Assembly: GCF_046271865.1 (NCBI RefSeq)
Contig: NZ_CP176580.1
Coordinates: 2,046,001 to 2,110,000, forward strand
Origin: Nitrincola salilacus
GTDB taxonomy: Bacteria > Pseudomonadota > Gammaproteobacteria > Pseudomonadales > Balneatricaceae
Reading direction: 5' to 3'
Length of the DNA: 64,000 nt
Positions 52,415 through 61,374 of the stretch are shown piece after piece. The position numbers and the translations under genes were made by a program. Each line of letters begins with the position of its first letter. Position 1 is the first letter of the stretch. Below the pieces are notes generated by a model that saw only the letters and a program-made list of their open reading frames with translations, was not told the DNA's origin and did not search any database.

Positions 52415-53506
52415 ATGTCCGGTAACAGCATCGGAAAACTATTTGTGGTCACCAGCTTTGGTGAGAGTCATGGTCCGGCAATCGGATGTATTGTTGATGG
52501 TTGCCCACCGGGTATTGAGATCAGCGAAGCCGATCTGCAGGTTGATCTGGATCGGCGCAAGCCAGGCACATCGCGCCACACCACGCAACGACGTGAAGCG
52601 GATGAGGTGAAAATACTGTCGGGGGTGTTCGAGGGCCGTACCACCGGAACACCGATCGGCATGATCATCGAAAATACGGATCAACGCTCGAAAGACTATT
52701 CCGATATCCAGGATAGCTTCAGACCTGCTCATGCGGATTATGTCTACAACCATAAATATGGTTTTCGTGATTATCGCGGTGGTGGACGTTCATCTGCCCG
52801 TGAAACTGCCATGCGAGTGGCTGCAGGGGCACTGGCAAAGAAGGTGCTGGCTGCTCAGGGTGTTGAGATACGCGGCTTTTTGTCACAATTGGGCCCTATT
52901 GTCATAGATCAGGACCGTTTCAACTGGGATGAAGTGGGCAGCAACCCTTTCTTCTCACCGGATGCTCAGGCCGCAGAGGCGATGGCTGAATATATGGATC
53001 AGCTGCGTAAAGAGGGCAACTCTGTCGGGGCGCGTATCTCGGTGGTGGCCTCTGGTGTGCCGGTCGGACTCGGTGAGCCGGTCTTTGATCGCCTGGATGC
53101 AGACCTTGCGCATGCACTGATGAGCATTAATGCGGTCAAAGGTGTAGAGATAGGTGATGGCTTTGCCGCTGTTAGCCAGAAGGGGACGGAACATCGTGAT
53201 GAGATGACACCAGACGGCTTTCTGTCCAACCATGCCGGAGGCATTCTGGGTGGAATTTCAACCGGTCAGGAAATAGTAGCGCATATCGCTCTTAAACCAA
53301 CATCTAGTATCCGCTTGCCCGGTCGCAGTATAAACTCGAAGGGTGAAGCTGTGGATCTGATCACCAAAGGCAGGCACGATCCCTGTGTTGGCATACGCGC
53401 CACGCCAATCGCCGAAGCGATGATGGCGATTGTGTTGCTTGATCATCTGCTCAGAAACAGAGGGCAGAATGCCGGTGTCAGATCGGATCTCCCGATTTTA
53501 AGGTAA
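52415..53506 (+). CDS. aroC: Chorismate synthase
   Basis: Last enzyme of the shikimate pathway, turning 5-enolpyruvylshikimate-3-phosphate into chorismate with reduced FMN. It has 363 residues of standard length. Family signatures are GNSIGKLFVVTSFGESHG near the start, HADYVYNHKYGFRDYRGGGRSSARET and RHDPCVGIRATPIAEAM near the end. It probably shares a transcript with prmB. Confidence 0.97.
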   Translation: MSGNSIGKLFVVTSFGESHGPAIGCIVDGCPPGIEISEADLQVDLDRRKPGTSRHTTQRREADEVKILSGVFEGRTTGTPIGMIIENTDQRSKDYSDIQDSFRPAHADYVYNHKYGFRDYRGGGRSSARETAMRVAAGALAKKVLAAQGVEIRGFLSQLGPIVIDQDRFNWDEVGSNPFFSPDAQAAEAMAEYMDQLRKEGNSVGARISVVASGVPVGLGEPVFDRLDADLAHALMSINAVKGVEIGDGFAAVSQKGTEHRDEMTPDGFLSNHAGGILGGISTGQEIVAHIALKPTSSIRLPGRSINSKGEAVDLITKGRHDPCVGIRATPIAEAMMAIVLLDHLLRNRGQNAGVRSDLPILR

Positions 53507-53747
53507 TGTTTTGATTCAAAGGGATTTGGAGAGTACGAATCAGTGATTTTTTATGCCATTTTGTGAGGGAATACCAGTATATAACTTGTATTTGTTACAT
53601 AAGACTGTATAAAGGTCACTGATTTTGTATCGACCCAATTGGTCAGTATTCAGCAGACATTCAGCTTTTTGCGAATCTCAGTTACTGACAGGTTGGAATT
53701 TTCTTTAGGATGCGCACACAACAGCGCGCTTGTCTGGAGCAGTCACC
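53507..53747 (+). promoter_or_regulatory. Upstream region of speD
   Basis: This 241-base gap has no convincing gene. A plausible promoter is TTGTAT, 16 bases, TATAAA (within about 53586-53613). No riboswitch or known leader was recognised. Confidence 0.35.
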
Positions 53748-54242
53748 ATGCAAGAAGCTATTGGCGTAATGTCCGAAGCTCAAGAAACCCTGACCACCCC
53801 GGTCGCCCGCTGGCCAGCTTATAAAAAGGATGAAGGTGAGCAGCGTCTGGATTTTTTCATCGAGCGTGACGGCCAGCGTTATGCTGGCACTCATCTGATT
53901 ATTGATCTGAAGGGTGCTTCGCATCTGGATAATCTGGAAGTGATGGAAAATGCGCTCAGAGATGCTGTAGTGGCAGCCAAGGCGACACTGCTGCATATTC
54001 ATCTGCACCATTTTACACCTAATGGTGGTATCTCCGGTGTGGCTGTTCTCGCTGAGTCTCATATCAGTGTGCATACCTGGCCAGAGCGTAATTACGCTGC
54101 ATTCGATGTATTCATGTGCGGCGACGCAGAGCCTGCCAATACGCTACCGGTTCTGGAAGCGGCCTTCTCTCCGGCAGAGGTTCTGGTCAGTGAGATCCTG
54201 CGTGGAACAGTATCGGTCGAGAGTGATGACTCAGTACGTTGA
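53748..54242 (+). CDS. speD: S-adenosylmethionine decarboxylase (class 1B) proenzyme
   Basis: Makes decarboxylated SAM for spermidine synthesis. The 164-residue proenzyme has the class 1B self-cleavage site ESHISVHTWPE, where cut between Glu and Ser makes the pyruvoyl group. This short form (also called speH) differs from the 264-residue class 1A SpeD of E. coli. An N-terminal extension of about 50 residues precedes the core. ATG 53748 has GGAG eight bases upstream. Its 3' end overlaps speE by 17 bases. Confidence 0.93.
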   Translation: MQEAIGVMSEAQETLTTPVARWPAYKKDEGEQRLDFFIERDGQRYAGTHLIIDLKGASHLDNLEVMENALRDAVVAAKATLLHIHLHHFTPNGGISGVAVLAESHISVHTWPERNYAAFDVFMCGDAEPANTLPVLEAAFSPAEVLVSEILRGTVSVESDDSVR

Positions 54243-55077
54243 ACAACTCTATTCCGGTTATGCTCAGCAGTTCTCGGTTGATGAGGTGCTGTTCGAGATG
54301 GATACCGGACATCAGCAACTGCTGATTTTCCGCAATCGTCATTTTGGTCGTGTCATGGCGCTCGATGGTATTATTCAAACCACCGAGCGTGATGAGTTTA
54401 TTTACCATGAAATGATGGTGCATGTGCCGATGCTCGCTCATGGCGATGCTAAGCGTGTGTTGATCATCGGTGGTGGCGATGGCGGAATCCTGCGTGAAGT
54501 GTTGCGGCATCAATCGGTTGAGCAGGTGACGCAAGTGGAGATAGATCAGGCGGTGATTGATCTGTGTCGTCTGCATCTGCCTGAGCATTCCCAAGGGGTT
54601 TTTGATGATCTCCGCGCGCGCATTGTGATCGCCGACGGTATCGATTTTGTGGCTCGGTGCAACGAGCGTTTCGATATCATCATCTCCGACTGTACCGATC
54701 CAGTCGGGCCGGGTGAGGTGCTGTTCAGCAGTGAGTTTTATGCTGGTTGCAAACGCTGCCTCAATCCCGGAGGTGTTTTTGTTGCACAAAATGGTGTGCC
54801 TTTCATGCAGCTGGATGAATTGAAAACCACCCGCAGGCGCCTGAGCCCTTACTTTGCTGACCAGACTTTCTACTGCGCCGCCGTACCAACCTATATCGGT
54901 GGTGTGATGGCATTTGCCTGGGCGAGTGATAATGCTGAATTACGCCTACTTCCCTTGCCTGTGCTGCAGCAGCGATTCAGCCAAAGTGATATCAGCACAC
55001 GCTACTACACCCCGGCGTTACACCAGGGTGCTTTTGCACTACCGCGCTACCTGGAAGATGCGCTTGCATCTTTCTGA
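54226..55077 (+). CDS. speE: Spermidine synthase
   Basis: Transfers the aminopropyl group from decarboxylated SAM to putrescine. It has 283 residues: an N-terminal beta region (YSGYAQQFSVDEVLFEM) and a Rossmann domain with the motif VLIIGGGDGGILREVLRH and the SDCTDPVGPGEVLF active-site region. It begins inside the end of speD, so the two are translationally coupled. Confidence 0.95.
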   Translation: MTQYVEQLYSGYAQQFSVDEVLFEMDTGHQQLLIFRNRHFGRVMALDGIIQTTERDEFIYHEMMVHVPMLAHGDAKRVLIIGGGDGGILREVLRHQSVEQVTQVEIDQAVIDLCRLHLPEHSQGVFDDLRARIVIADGIDFVARCNERFDIIISDCTDPVGPGEVLFSSEFYAGCKRCLNPGGVFVAQNGVPFMQLDELKTTRRRLSPYFADQTFYCAAVPTYIGGVMAFAWASDNAELRLLPLPVLQQRFSQSDISTRYYTPALHQGAFALPRYLEDALASF

Positions 55078-55086
55078 CTAGAGCAG

Positions 55087-55299
55087 CTATTGCTCAGTCT
55101 TGCTGATACCTGTGACCTCAAAACCAGCTTCCTCGATCGCATGCGATATGGCGGCTGCATCACTCAAGCCCGCTATGCTGACTTTGCCACTACTCAGATC
55201 GATATCCACCACGGCTTCGTTGCTCAACTCCTGAACGGCTTGAGTGATTGCTTTGACGCAGTGCCCGCAACTCATTCCACTTACATTGACTTCCAGCAT
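55087..55299 (-). CDS. copZ: Copper chaperone (heavy-metal-associated domain)
   Basis: A 70-residue single heavy-metal-associated domain with the metal motif GMSCGHC, like CopZ copper chaperones, which hand Cu+ to CopA. It is divergent from copA, and its promoter has the 19-base spacer of CueR-controlled genes. It converges with speE. Confidence 0.88.
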   Translation of the reverse strand: MLEVNVSGMSCGHCVKAITQAVQELSNEAVVDIDLSSGKVSIAGLSDAAAISHAIEEAGFEVTGISKTEQ

Positions 55300-55332
55300 G
55301 ATGGTTTCTCCTGTCAGATTTGAACTTGTACC

Positions 55333-55363
55333 ATGCTAAAGCTTCCTATGATGGTAAGGTCAA
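55333..55363 (-). promoter_or_regulatory. CueR-type promoter of the copper chaperone
   Basis: On the minus strand: -35 TTGACC (55363-55358), a 19-base spacer and -10 TAGCAT (55338-55333). The spacer contains an ACCTTAC...GGAAGCT dyad. A 19-base spacer is the hallmark of MerR-family activated promoters. Confidence 0.8.
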
Positions 55364-55388
55364 GGAAAAAATCAGTGGCTCCAATTGC

Positions 55389-55419
55389 TTGACCTTGACA
55401 TGATGGGAAGGTTTATAAC
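55389..55419 (+). promoter_or_regulatory. CueR-type promoter of copA
   Basis: -35 TTGACC (55389-55394), a 19-base spacer and -10 TATAAC (55414-55419), with the dyad ACCTT...AAGGT at 55392-55412. It mirrors the chaperone promoter and fits control by the CueR-like gene downstream of copA. Confidence 0.85.
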
Positions 55420-55451
55420 ATCCAGATGAGTCAATATTTCAGGGATATAGC

Positions 55452-57788
55452 ATGAACATCAATACCGAATATTCATCAGGAGACAAGGGCGCTGATCTGG
55501 ATATAGCGATAGAGGGTATGACCTGTGCATCTTGCGTCGGCCGGGTTGAAAGGGTCCTGCTTAAGGTACCGTCAATTGAGGCGGTGAACGTGAATCTGGC
55601 AACGGCGCGTGCTCATATCAAGAGTTCTGACAGAAAGCTGGATATTCAGTCGGTGCTGGATGCTGTGCAAAAAGCGGGTTACGAAGCGCACCTGATTACT
55701 GAAGAGAGCCGTGAGCAGGACAACACGGCCGAGCGGCAGGAGCAGGAGCAGTCGCGACTGCATCGCAATACACTGCTGGCGGCTGCTCTTACGTTGCCGA
55801 TCTTCATATTGGACATGGGAGGGCATCTGATCCCGGCTTTCTATCACTGGTTGCATGGGATGATGGGGCAGCAGAATCTGTTTTATCTGTTATTCGTGCT
55901 GGCCAGTCTGGTGCAGTTTGGTCCGGGGCTGCAGTTTTATATCAAAGGCTGGCCCGCATTGCTGCGTGCGGCCCCCGATATGAACTCGCTGGTGATGCTC
56001 GGTACCACGGCTGCTTATGGCTATTCGGTAGTGGCGACGTTCCTCCCTGAGCTGCTGCCTGCGGGTGCTGTGCATGTCTATTTTGAAGCCTCTGCGGTTA
56101 TTATCACCCTGATCCTGCTGGGGCGTTTTCTGGAAGCCAAGGCGCGCGGCAGGACCAGTCAGGCGATCAGTCGTCTACTCAGCATGCAGGCCAGAACGGC
56201 CCGAGTGGTGCGCCAGGATCAGGAGCTTGAACTTCCGGTTGAGCGACTGCAATTGGGCGATATCATCAGAGTCCGGCCGGGCGAAAAGATAGCCGTTGAT
56301 GGTGAGCTGGTAGACGGTCACTCCTATGTTGATGAAGCGATGATCTCCGGTGAGCCGGTGCCTGTTGCCAAGCAGGTGGGCGATGAGGTGATCGGTGGCA
56401 CCATCAACAAGACCGGCAGCTTCACCTTCAAGGCGACACGCATAGGTCGCGATACGCTGCTGGCGCAGATCGTACGCATGGTGGAGGAGGCGCAGTCAGA
56501 CAAGTTGCCGATTCAGGCGCTGGTCGATAAGGTGACTCTTTATTTTGTACCTGCCGTTATGGCGGCAGCACTTGTGACTTTTCTGGTCTGGTTGATCTTC
56601 GGACCTGAGCCTGCTCTGCCGCTGGCGCTGGTCAATGCGGTGGCTGTTCTGATTATCGCCTGCCCCTGTGCGATGGGGTTGGCCACGCCAACATCCATCA
56701 TGGTGGGTACCGGCAAGGCAGCTGAGCTGGGTATTCTGTTCCGACGTGGCGAGGCGTTGCAGTCTTTACGTGATGCCAGAGTGATCGCTCTGGATAAGAC
56801 CGGCACCCTGACCAAGGGACATCCTGAGCTGACTGATCTTGTGGTGTTGCCGGGCTTTGATGAGCGGCAGGTGCTGGCATCTGTAGCCAGCGTGGAGTCC
56901 TCGTCCGAACATCCCATCGCTGAGGCCATTGTGGAAGAAGCCCGCGCTCGTGGTCTGGAACTGATGAATGTGTCGGCTTTTGATGCTCAGCCCGGGTTTG
57001 GTGTGCTGGCAGATGTGTCAGGGCAGCGTATAGCCGTGGGGGCGGATCGTCTGATGCACAAGTTGGGATTGGATACGCAGCCCTTCGAAGAGGTGGCTAT
57101 GCGTCTGGCGAGTGAGGGGAAAACCCCCTTGTATGCTGCTGTAGATGGAGAGCTTGCAGCCATCGTGGCTGTTGCGGACCCCATCAAGGAAAGTACACCG
57201 GAGGCTATCCGAGCCTTGCAGGCGCAGGGGTTCGATGTAGTGATGATCACGGGTGATAACCGACGCACTGCAAAGGCAATTGCCGATTCGTTGGGTATCA
57301 CTCATGTGGTGGCCGAAGTGTTGCCGGATGGCAAGGTCGACGCGATTAAAGAATTGCAGTCGGGCGGGCAGCGCGTGGCGTTTGTCGGTGACGGCATCAA
57401 TGATGCTCCAGCACTGGCACAGGCAGATATCGGTATCGCCATCGGTACCGGAACTGATATTGCGATGGAGTCGGCTGAGGTGGTTCTGATGTCGGGCGAT
57501 CTGCGCAATGTTCCGAATGCCATTGGGCTTTCGCATGCAACGTTGAATAATATCCGTCAGAATCTGTTCTGGGCATTTGCCTACAACACCAGTCTGATTC
57601 CTGTTGCGGCAGGGGTGCTTTATCCTGCCTTTGGCCTGTTGCTGTCGCCGGTATTTGCTGCGATGGCGATGGCCGCATCCAGTGTCTGTGTGCTGGCTAA
57701 TGCCCTGCGTTTACGACGTTTTCGTGCACAGATGTCTGCAGATATTTCGCGCTCATCGACTGAAGAGCGCCTGGCAGAAGTGAGGTAA
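55452..57788 (+). CDS. copA: Cu+-exporting P-type ATPase
   Basis: Inner-membrane copper exporter (778 residues). One N-terminal heavy-metal domain (GMTCASC, about residues 23-29) is followed by eight membrane helices with the CPC motif IIACPCAMGLATP, the phosphorylation site DKTGTLTKG, the SSEHPIAEAI motif and the hinge GDGINDAPAL. It belongs to the CopA1 group for cytosolic copper detoxification, as the adjacent cueR and CueR-type promoter suggest, and is distinct from ccoI. Confidence 0.96.
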   Translation: MNINTEYSSGDKGADLDIAIEGMTCASCVGRVERVLLKVPSIEAVNVNLATARAHIKSSDRKLDIQSVLDAVQKAGYEAHLITEESREQDNTAERQEQEQSRLHRNTLLAAALTLPIFILDMGGHLIPAFYHWLHGMMGQQNLFYLLFVLASLVQFGPGLQFYIKGWPALLRAAPDMNSLVMLGTTAAYGYSVVATFLPELLPAGAVHVYFEASAVIITLILLGRFLEAKARGRTSQAISRLLSMQARTARVVRQDQELELPVERLQLGDIIRVRPGEKIAVDGELVDGHSYVDEAMISGEPVPVAKQVGDEVIGGTINKTGSFTFKATRIGRDTLLAQIVRMVEEAQSDKLPIQALVDKVTLYFVPAVMAAALVTFLVWLIFGPEPALPLALVNAVAVLIIACPCAMGLATPTSIMVGTGKAAELGILFRRGEALQSLRDARVIALDKTGTLTKGHPELTDLVVLPGFDERQVLASVASVESSSEHPIAEAIVEEARARGLELMNVSAFDAQPGFGVLADVSGQRIAVGADRLMHKLGLDTQPFEEVAMRLASEGKTPLYAAVDGELAAIVAVADPIKESTPEAIRALQAQGFDVVMITGDNRRTAKAIADSLGITHVVAEVLPDGKVDAIKELQSGGQRVAFVGDGINDAPALAQADIGIAIGTGTDIAMESAEVVLMSGDLRNVPNAIGLSHATLNNIRQNLFWAFAYNTSLIPVAAGVLYPAFGLLLSPVFAAMAMAASSVCVLANALRLRRFRAQMSADISRSSTEERLAEVR

Positions 57789-57793
57789 TCAAT

Positions 57794-58195
57794 ATGATGA
57801 ATATCGGAGAGGCGGCCAGCGCTTCCGGCGTATCTGCCAAAATGGTTCGCTATTATGAAAGCATCGGTTTGCTGCAGCAGGTGCGGCGAAGTGATAACGG
57901 CTATCGCCTCTATTCAGGTGATAATGTTCAAACGCTGATCTTTATCCGCCGCGCAAGACGGCTGGGTTTTTCTGTACCTCAGATCGAGCGTCTGGTGCAA
58001 CTGTGGCAGAACCCTGAGCGCACCAGTGCAGATGTCAGGGCGGTGGCTCAGCATCATATCCAGGAGCTGCAGGATAAGATTCAGGAACTGGAGATGATGA
58101 AACAGCTGCTGGAAGGGATGATCAGCCGGTGTCATGGTGATGATCAACCGGAGTGCCCGATACTGGAGGATCTTTCTCGGCATGATGCAACATGA
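57794..58195 (+). CDS. cueR: Cu(I)-responsive MerR-family regulator CueR
   Basis: A 133-residue MerR-type activator. The N-terminal HTH is seen in MNIGEAASASGVSAKMVRYYESIGLL, followed by a dimerisation coiled coil. The C-terminal metal loop has two cysteines with seven residues between (CHGDDQPEC), as in Cu(I)/Ag(I)-sensing CueR. It starts five bases after copA and should activate both copper promoters around 55.4 kb. Confidence 0.94.
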   Translation: MMNIGEAASASGVSAKMVRYYESIGLLQQVRRSDNGYRLYSGDNVQTLIFIRRARRLGFSVPQIERLVQLWQNPERTSADVRAVAQHHIQELQDKIQELEMMKQLLEGMISRCHGDDQPECPILEDLSRHDAT

Positions 58196-58337
58196 CGCGC
58201 CATGATTCGTAACAGGGCCTGTTGCTATCATGTTGTCATAACTCCCCATACATCTGGAAAAAGCGCAGCAACTGGAACAATAGAGCTGGTTTAAGGTATG
58301 CTTGAGAAAAGCAGGATAACCAACAGGCGGGTCCGAT

Positions 58338-58601
58338 ATGAAGTTCAAGATCGATATAGAGATGACACCGGATGAGCTGCGAGAGAGTCTGGGGCTGCCG
58401 GACGTGACGGGCCTGCATGAGGAGATGATCACTCAGATTCGTGAACGTATGCAGGCAGGTGCAGAGGGCTACGATCCTCTGACATTATTCAAGCCTTTCA
58501 TGGCGACCGGTCTGGGCTCAATGGAAGGTTTTCAGAAGATGATGATGGGTATGCTGAGCCAGTATGGTCGCTCAGGCTCCACATCCGACAGCAAGGATTA
58601 A
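58338..58601 (+). CDS. DUF6489 family protein
   Basis: An 87-residue protein starting MKFKIDIEMTPDELRESLGLPDV, with a Met-rich C-terminal helix (EGFQKMMMGMLSQYG). It appears to be the family now called DUF6489; no function is known. It precedes phaR by six bases, and similar small proteins occur beside PHA genes, so a granule-related role is conceivable but unproven. Confidence 0.7.
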   Translation: MKFKIDIEMTPDELRESLGLPDVTGLHEEMITQIRERMQAGAEGYDPLTLFKPFMATGLGSMEGFQKMMMGMLSQYGRSGSTSDSKD

Positions 58602-58607
58602 TTTCTG

Positions 58608-59150
58608 ATGAGTGTAAAGCCTAAGGAGTCTGATGTGCGGATTCTTCGTAAGTACACCAACCGCCGTTTGTATGATACGTCACGTAGCTGCTATGTCACT
58701 CTGGAGGATGTGAAAGTTCTGGTGTTGAAGGGTGAAGCCTTTCAGGTTCAGGATTCCAAGACCGGAAATGATCTGACCCGAAATATACTGATGCAGATTA
58801 TCAGCGAGCAGGAAGCCGAAGGTCATGGCACCCTCCTGACTAATCAGGTACTGCAACAGCTGATACGCTTCTATGGCGACAGCATGCAGGGGATGATGAG
58901 TCAGTATCTGGAGCAAAGTATTGCTGCTTTCCTTGAGCATCAGGATCGAATTCGTGATCAGATGCAGAACATGATCGGCGCTACGAACCCACTGACGATG
59001 ATGAATCGTCTGGCGGATCAGAACCTGGCCGTGTGGAACATGTTTGCACCCATGGGTAAAGATGGTGCTGGAGATAAGACTGCCTCGGGTACTACGGCGC
59101 AAGGGCGCGACAAGCAGGACGATGCAGAGCCTGCTACGAAACAGAAGTAA
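58608..59150 (+). CDS. phaR: Polyhydroxyalkanoate synthesis regulator PhaR
   Basis: A 180-residue PHA regulator. The N-terminal PHB accumulation domain (ILRKYTNRRLYDTSRSCYVTLEDV) binds DNA and granules in other bacteria; a helical C-terminal region follows (SQYLEQSIAAFLEHQDRIRDQM). It likely represses PHA genes and is released as polymer forms. It lies convergent to the class III phaC gene. Confidence 0.92.
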   Translation: MSVKPKESDVRILRKYTNRRLYDTSRSCYVTLEDVKVLVLKGEAFQVQDSKTGNDLTRNILMQIISEQEAEGHGTLLTNQVLQQLIRFYGDSMQGMMSQYLEQSIAAFLEHQDRIRDQMQNMIGATNPLTMMNRLADQNLAVWNMFAPMGKDGAGDKTASGTTAQGRDKQDDAEPATKQK

Positions 59151-59169
59151 GGGTATGTAAGCGGCAGTC

Positions 59170-59200
59170 GCGCTACGTGAAAGCGCTACGTGAAAGCGCT
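59170..59200. repeat. 13-bp tandem repeats after phaR
   Basis: GCGCTACGTGAAA occurs at 59170-59182 and 59183-59195, with a third partial unit (GCGCT) at 59196-59200. A run of A and AGCCCC follow. It sits in the phaR/phaC convergent gap. Confidence 0.85.
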
Positions 59201-59234
59201 ATAAAAAAGCCCCGTGAGAATCCCGCCGGACGAT

Positions 59235-60332
59235 TCAGCTTCGGCGAGGTGCTCTTTTGCGTTTCGGGCTGTCGCGTTCTATCAACCACTGTGCCACTGT
59301 GCCGGGCACGATCTTCTGTGCTGACCCACTGACAAACAGACCGATATGTCCGGCCTTGACCTCCAGTTCCTGATAATCCCCGCTTTGTGTCAGCCCCTTG
59401 AGTGCCTTGGATGACGAGGGGGGAACAAGGTGATCCTGAGAGCCATAGATATTCAGCAATGGCTGCGTAATCGCCTGGAGCTTGACTGGATGGCTTCCGA
59501 TGCACACCTCACCCTTGATCAGCAGGTTCTGCTGAAAGAAATCCTTGATAAATTGCCTGAACGCTTCACCCGCCTGATCTGGGCTGTCATAGATCCACTT
59601 CTCCATGCGCAGAAAATTCAACGCAGATTCACGATTCTCCAACTGGCGGGGCATGCCGAGATTTTTCTGCATACTCAGTCGCATCGGCATCAGCGAGTTA
59701 TAGCTGTCGTTCAATAGTTCGCCGGGGATATTGCCATAGGTATCGACAGCCAGATCTGCATCAACATGGCGTGACAGATTGCTCAGGGTAAAGTCTTCGG
59801 TGCCAAAGTCGACAGGTGTTACGACCGTGATCAGATTGCGAATCTTTTCAGGATGCAGTGCGCTATAGCACAGGCTGAAGGTGCCGCCCTGACAGATACC
59901 GAGCAGGTTGACCTGTTCACTTCCTGCATGATGGCAAACCTGCTCGACACAAGCATCCATATAGCCATTGATGTAATCATCCAGATCCAGATAACGGTCC
60001 GCTGGGTCTGGATAACCCCAGTCGATCAGATAGACAGGTATGCCCAGCTCAAGCAGTCTCAGCAGCAGCGAGCGATCCGGTTGCAGGTCGATCATATAAG
60101 GGCGATTGACCAGGGCATAGCAGATCAGCAGGGGTGTCTTGCAGCTTGGCTTGCCGATAGGGGCGTAGTAATTCAGCCTCATCTTGTCTTCGCGGTAGAT
60201 CTCGACGCAGGGTGTCTGGCCGGTGTCGATCTCATGAATCTTGTTCAGTGTGATATAGCTGTCGATCAGGCGGCGGTTAAACGTCGTCAGCTCATCTGCC
60301 ACCTTGAGTGGATCAAGCTTGAGTCCGCTCAT
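59235..60332 (-). CDS. phaC: Class III PHA synthase, catalytic subunit PhaC
   Basis: A 365-residue catalytic subunit of a two-subunit PHA synthase. The nucleophile Cys147 lies in LLGICQGGTF; the Asp is in YGSQDHLVPP and the His in AGHIGLFVSG. The length fits class III (about 355 residues) and it overlaps phaE by four bases. It is unrelated in size and position to the class I phaC at 30378-32114. The combination of both types in one genome is uncommon. Confidence 0.94.
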   Translation of the reverse strand: MSGLKLDPLKVADELTTFNRRLIDSYITLNKIHEIDTGQTPCVEIYREDKMRLNYYAPIGKPSCKTPLLICYALVNRPYMIDLQPDRSLLLRLLELGIPVYLIDWGYPDPADRYLDLDDYINGYMDACVEQVCHHAGSEQVNLLGICQGGTFSLCYSALHPEKIRNLITVVTPVDFGTEDFTLSNLSRHVDADLAVDTYGNIPGELLNDSYNSLMPMRLSMQKNLGMPRQLENRESALNFLRMEKWIYDSPDQAGEAFRQFIKDFFQQNLLIKGEVCIGSHPVKLQAITQPLLNIYGSQDHLVPPSSSKALKGLTQSGDYQELEVKAGHIGLFVSGSAQKIVPGTVAQWLIERDSPKRKRAPRRS

Positions 60333-61318
60333 GAGGTTTTACCCCGCTCGGTCGGTTGGCGTGTATTTACCTTGCGCAGCTCTTGTACCTCTTGGCGGAG
60401 TTGAACAACCTCATCGCGAAGAGCTGCCAGTTCGATTAGTTCTTTTCTGACCTGCTTCATCTGCTTGCGCATCTGATGCTGACGCTCCAGAGCCGTATTC
60501 AATCCCTGTCGCGTTGCAAGGCCTACAGCGTCGAACTGAACATCACGTTGATCCTGCATGAATTTTCGCAGTTGCATCACGGCATTGCTGATGCGGCCGT
60601 GAGCACGCTGATACTTATCCGTAGCGATCGCCTTGGCATACACCGATTCATAACAGTTGACCCAGAGAAGGTGCAGCTCGTGAAGAGTACTGACATCGCT
60701 TTCGCTCTGGTTAACCTCATGCATCATCTGCTCGAGTGCTTCGGTATTGATGCGGCTGTAATGCTGGCTGTAATCAGACAGCGCATGCTGATACTCAAGC
60801 AACAATGAAACACCCTTTTTCATTGCTGCTTGTTGTTGGTGAGAAGTACCGACGACCGGGTTTTCCAGCAGACTTTTCAAACCATTGACAAAGGGGTTAT
60901 CAAACAGCAGGTCATCTTGAAAACTGTGAGTTCTGAGCAGACTGCCCAGCTGTTCCGGTAGCTGCCAGCGTTGCACCAGCCACTCATTGGTCAGGCGTCT
61001 GATATGGTCATGGAACTGTGTGAAGAAAGGCGCCAGACTGAATTCAGCACTTTTTTCATTGAGACTGGCCAGCAATTGTTCTGCAAAACGTGTGAACTCA
61101 CTCGATTGTCGAGTCAGTAATGAGAGTACCTCCGCCTGCTGCTGCGGTAACTGATTCCATCCCTGTGACTGCAGTTTTTGCAGCAGGGTTTGCCAGTCTG
61201 CGTCACCTTCTGGATCGGCTTTCCGGTCTGGGTCATCAGTTGCAGCTGCAACATCGGCTGGACGATTGAGCCAGCGTCGCATCAGCTCAAGCAGGTCATT
61301 GTCCACAATACTCTCCAA
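60329..61318 (-). CDS. phaE: Class III PHA synthase subunit PhaE
   Basis: A 329-residue partner subunit of class III PHA synthase. The C-terminal helical domain has RKFMQDQRDVQFDAVGLATRQGL and a coiled-coil tail (LRDEVVQLRQEVQELR) as in other PhaE proteins. It lacks catalytic residues but is required for activity. Its ATG is upstream of phaC in the operon, and the stop and start overlap (ATGA). Confidence 0.92.
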   Translation of the reverse strand: MESIVDNDLLELMRRWLNRPADVAAATDDPDRKADPEGDADWQTLLQKLQSQGWNQLPQQQAEVLSLLTRQSSEFTRFAEQLLASLNEKSAEFSLAPFFTQFHDHIRRLTNEWLVQRWQLPEQLGSLLRTHSFQDDLLFDNPFVNGLKSLLENPVVGTSHQQQAAMKKGVSLLLEYQHALSDYSQHYSRINTEALEQMMHEVNQSESDVSTLHELHLLWVNCYESVYAKAIATDKYQRAHGRISNAVMQLRKFMQDQRDVQFDAVGLATRQGLNTALERQHQMRKQMKQVRKELIELAALRDEVVQLRQEVQELRKVNTRQPTERGKTS

Positions 61319-61374
61319 AGATTCTGATCTGTTGATCTTAATATACCCCGAACGGGTTGACTATCGGTCATTGG

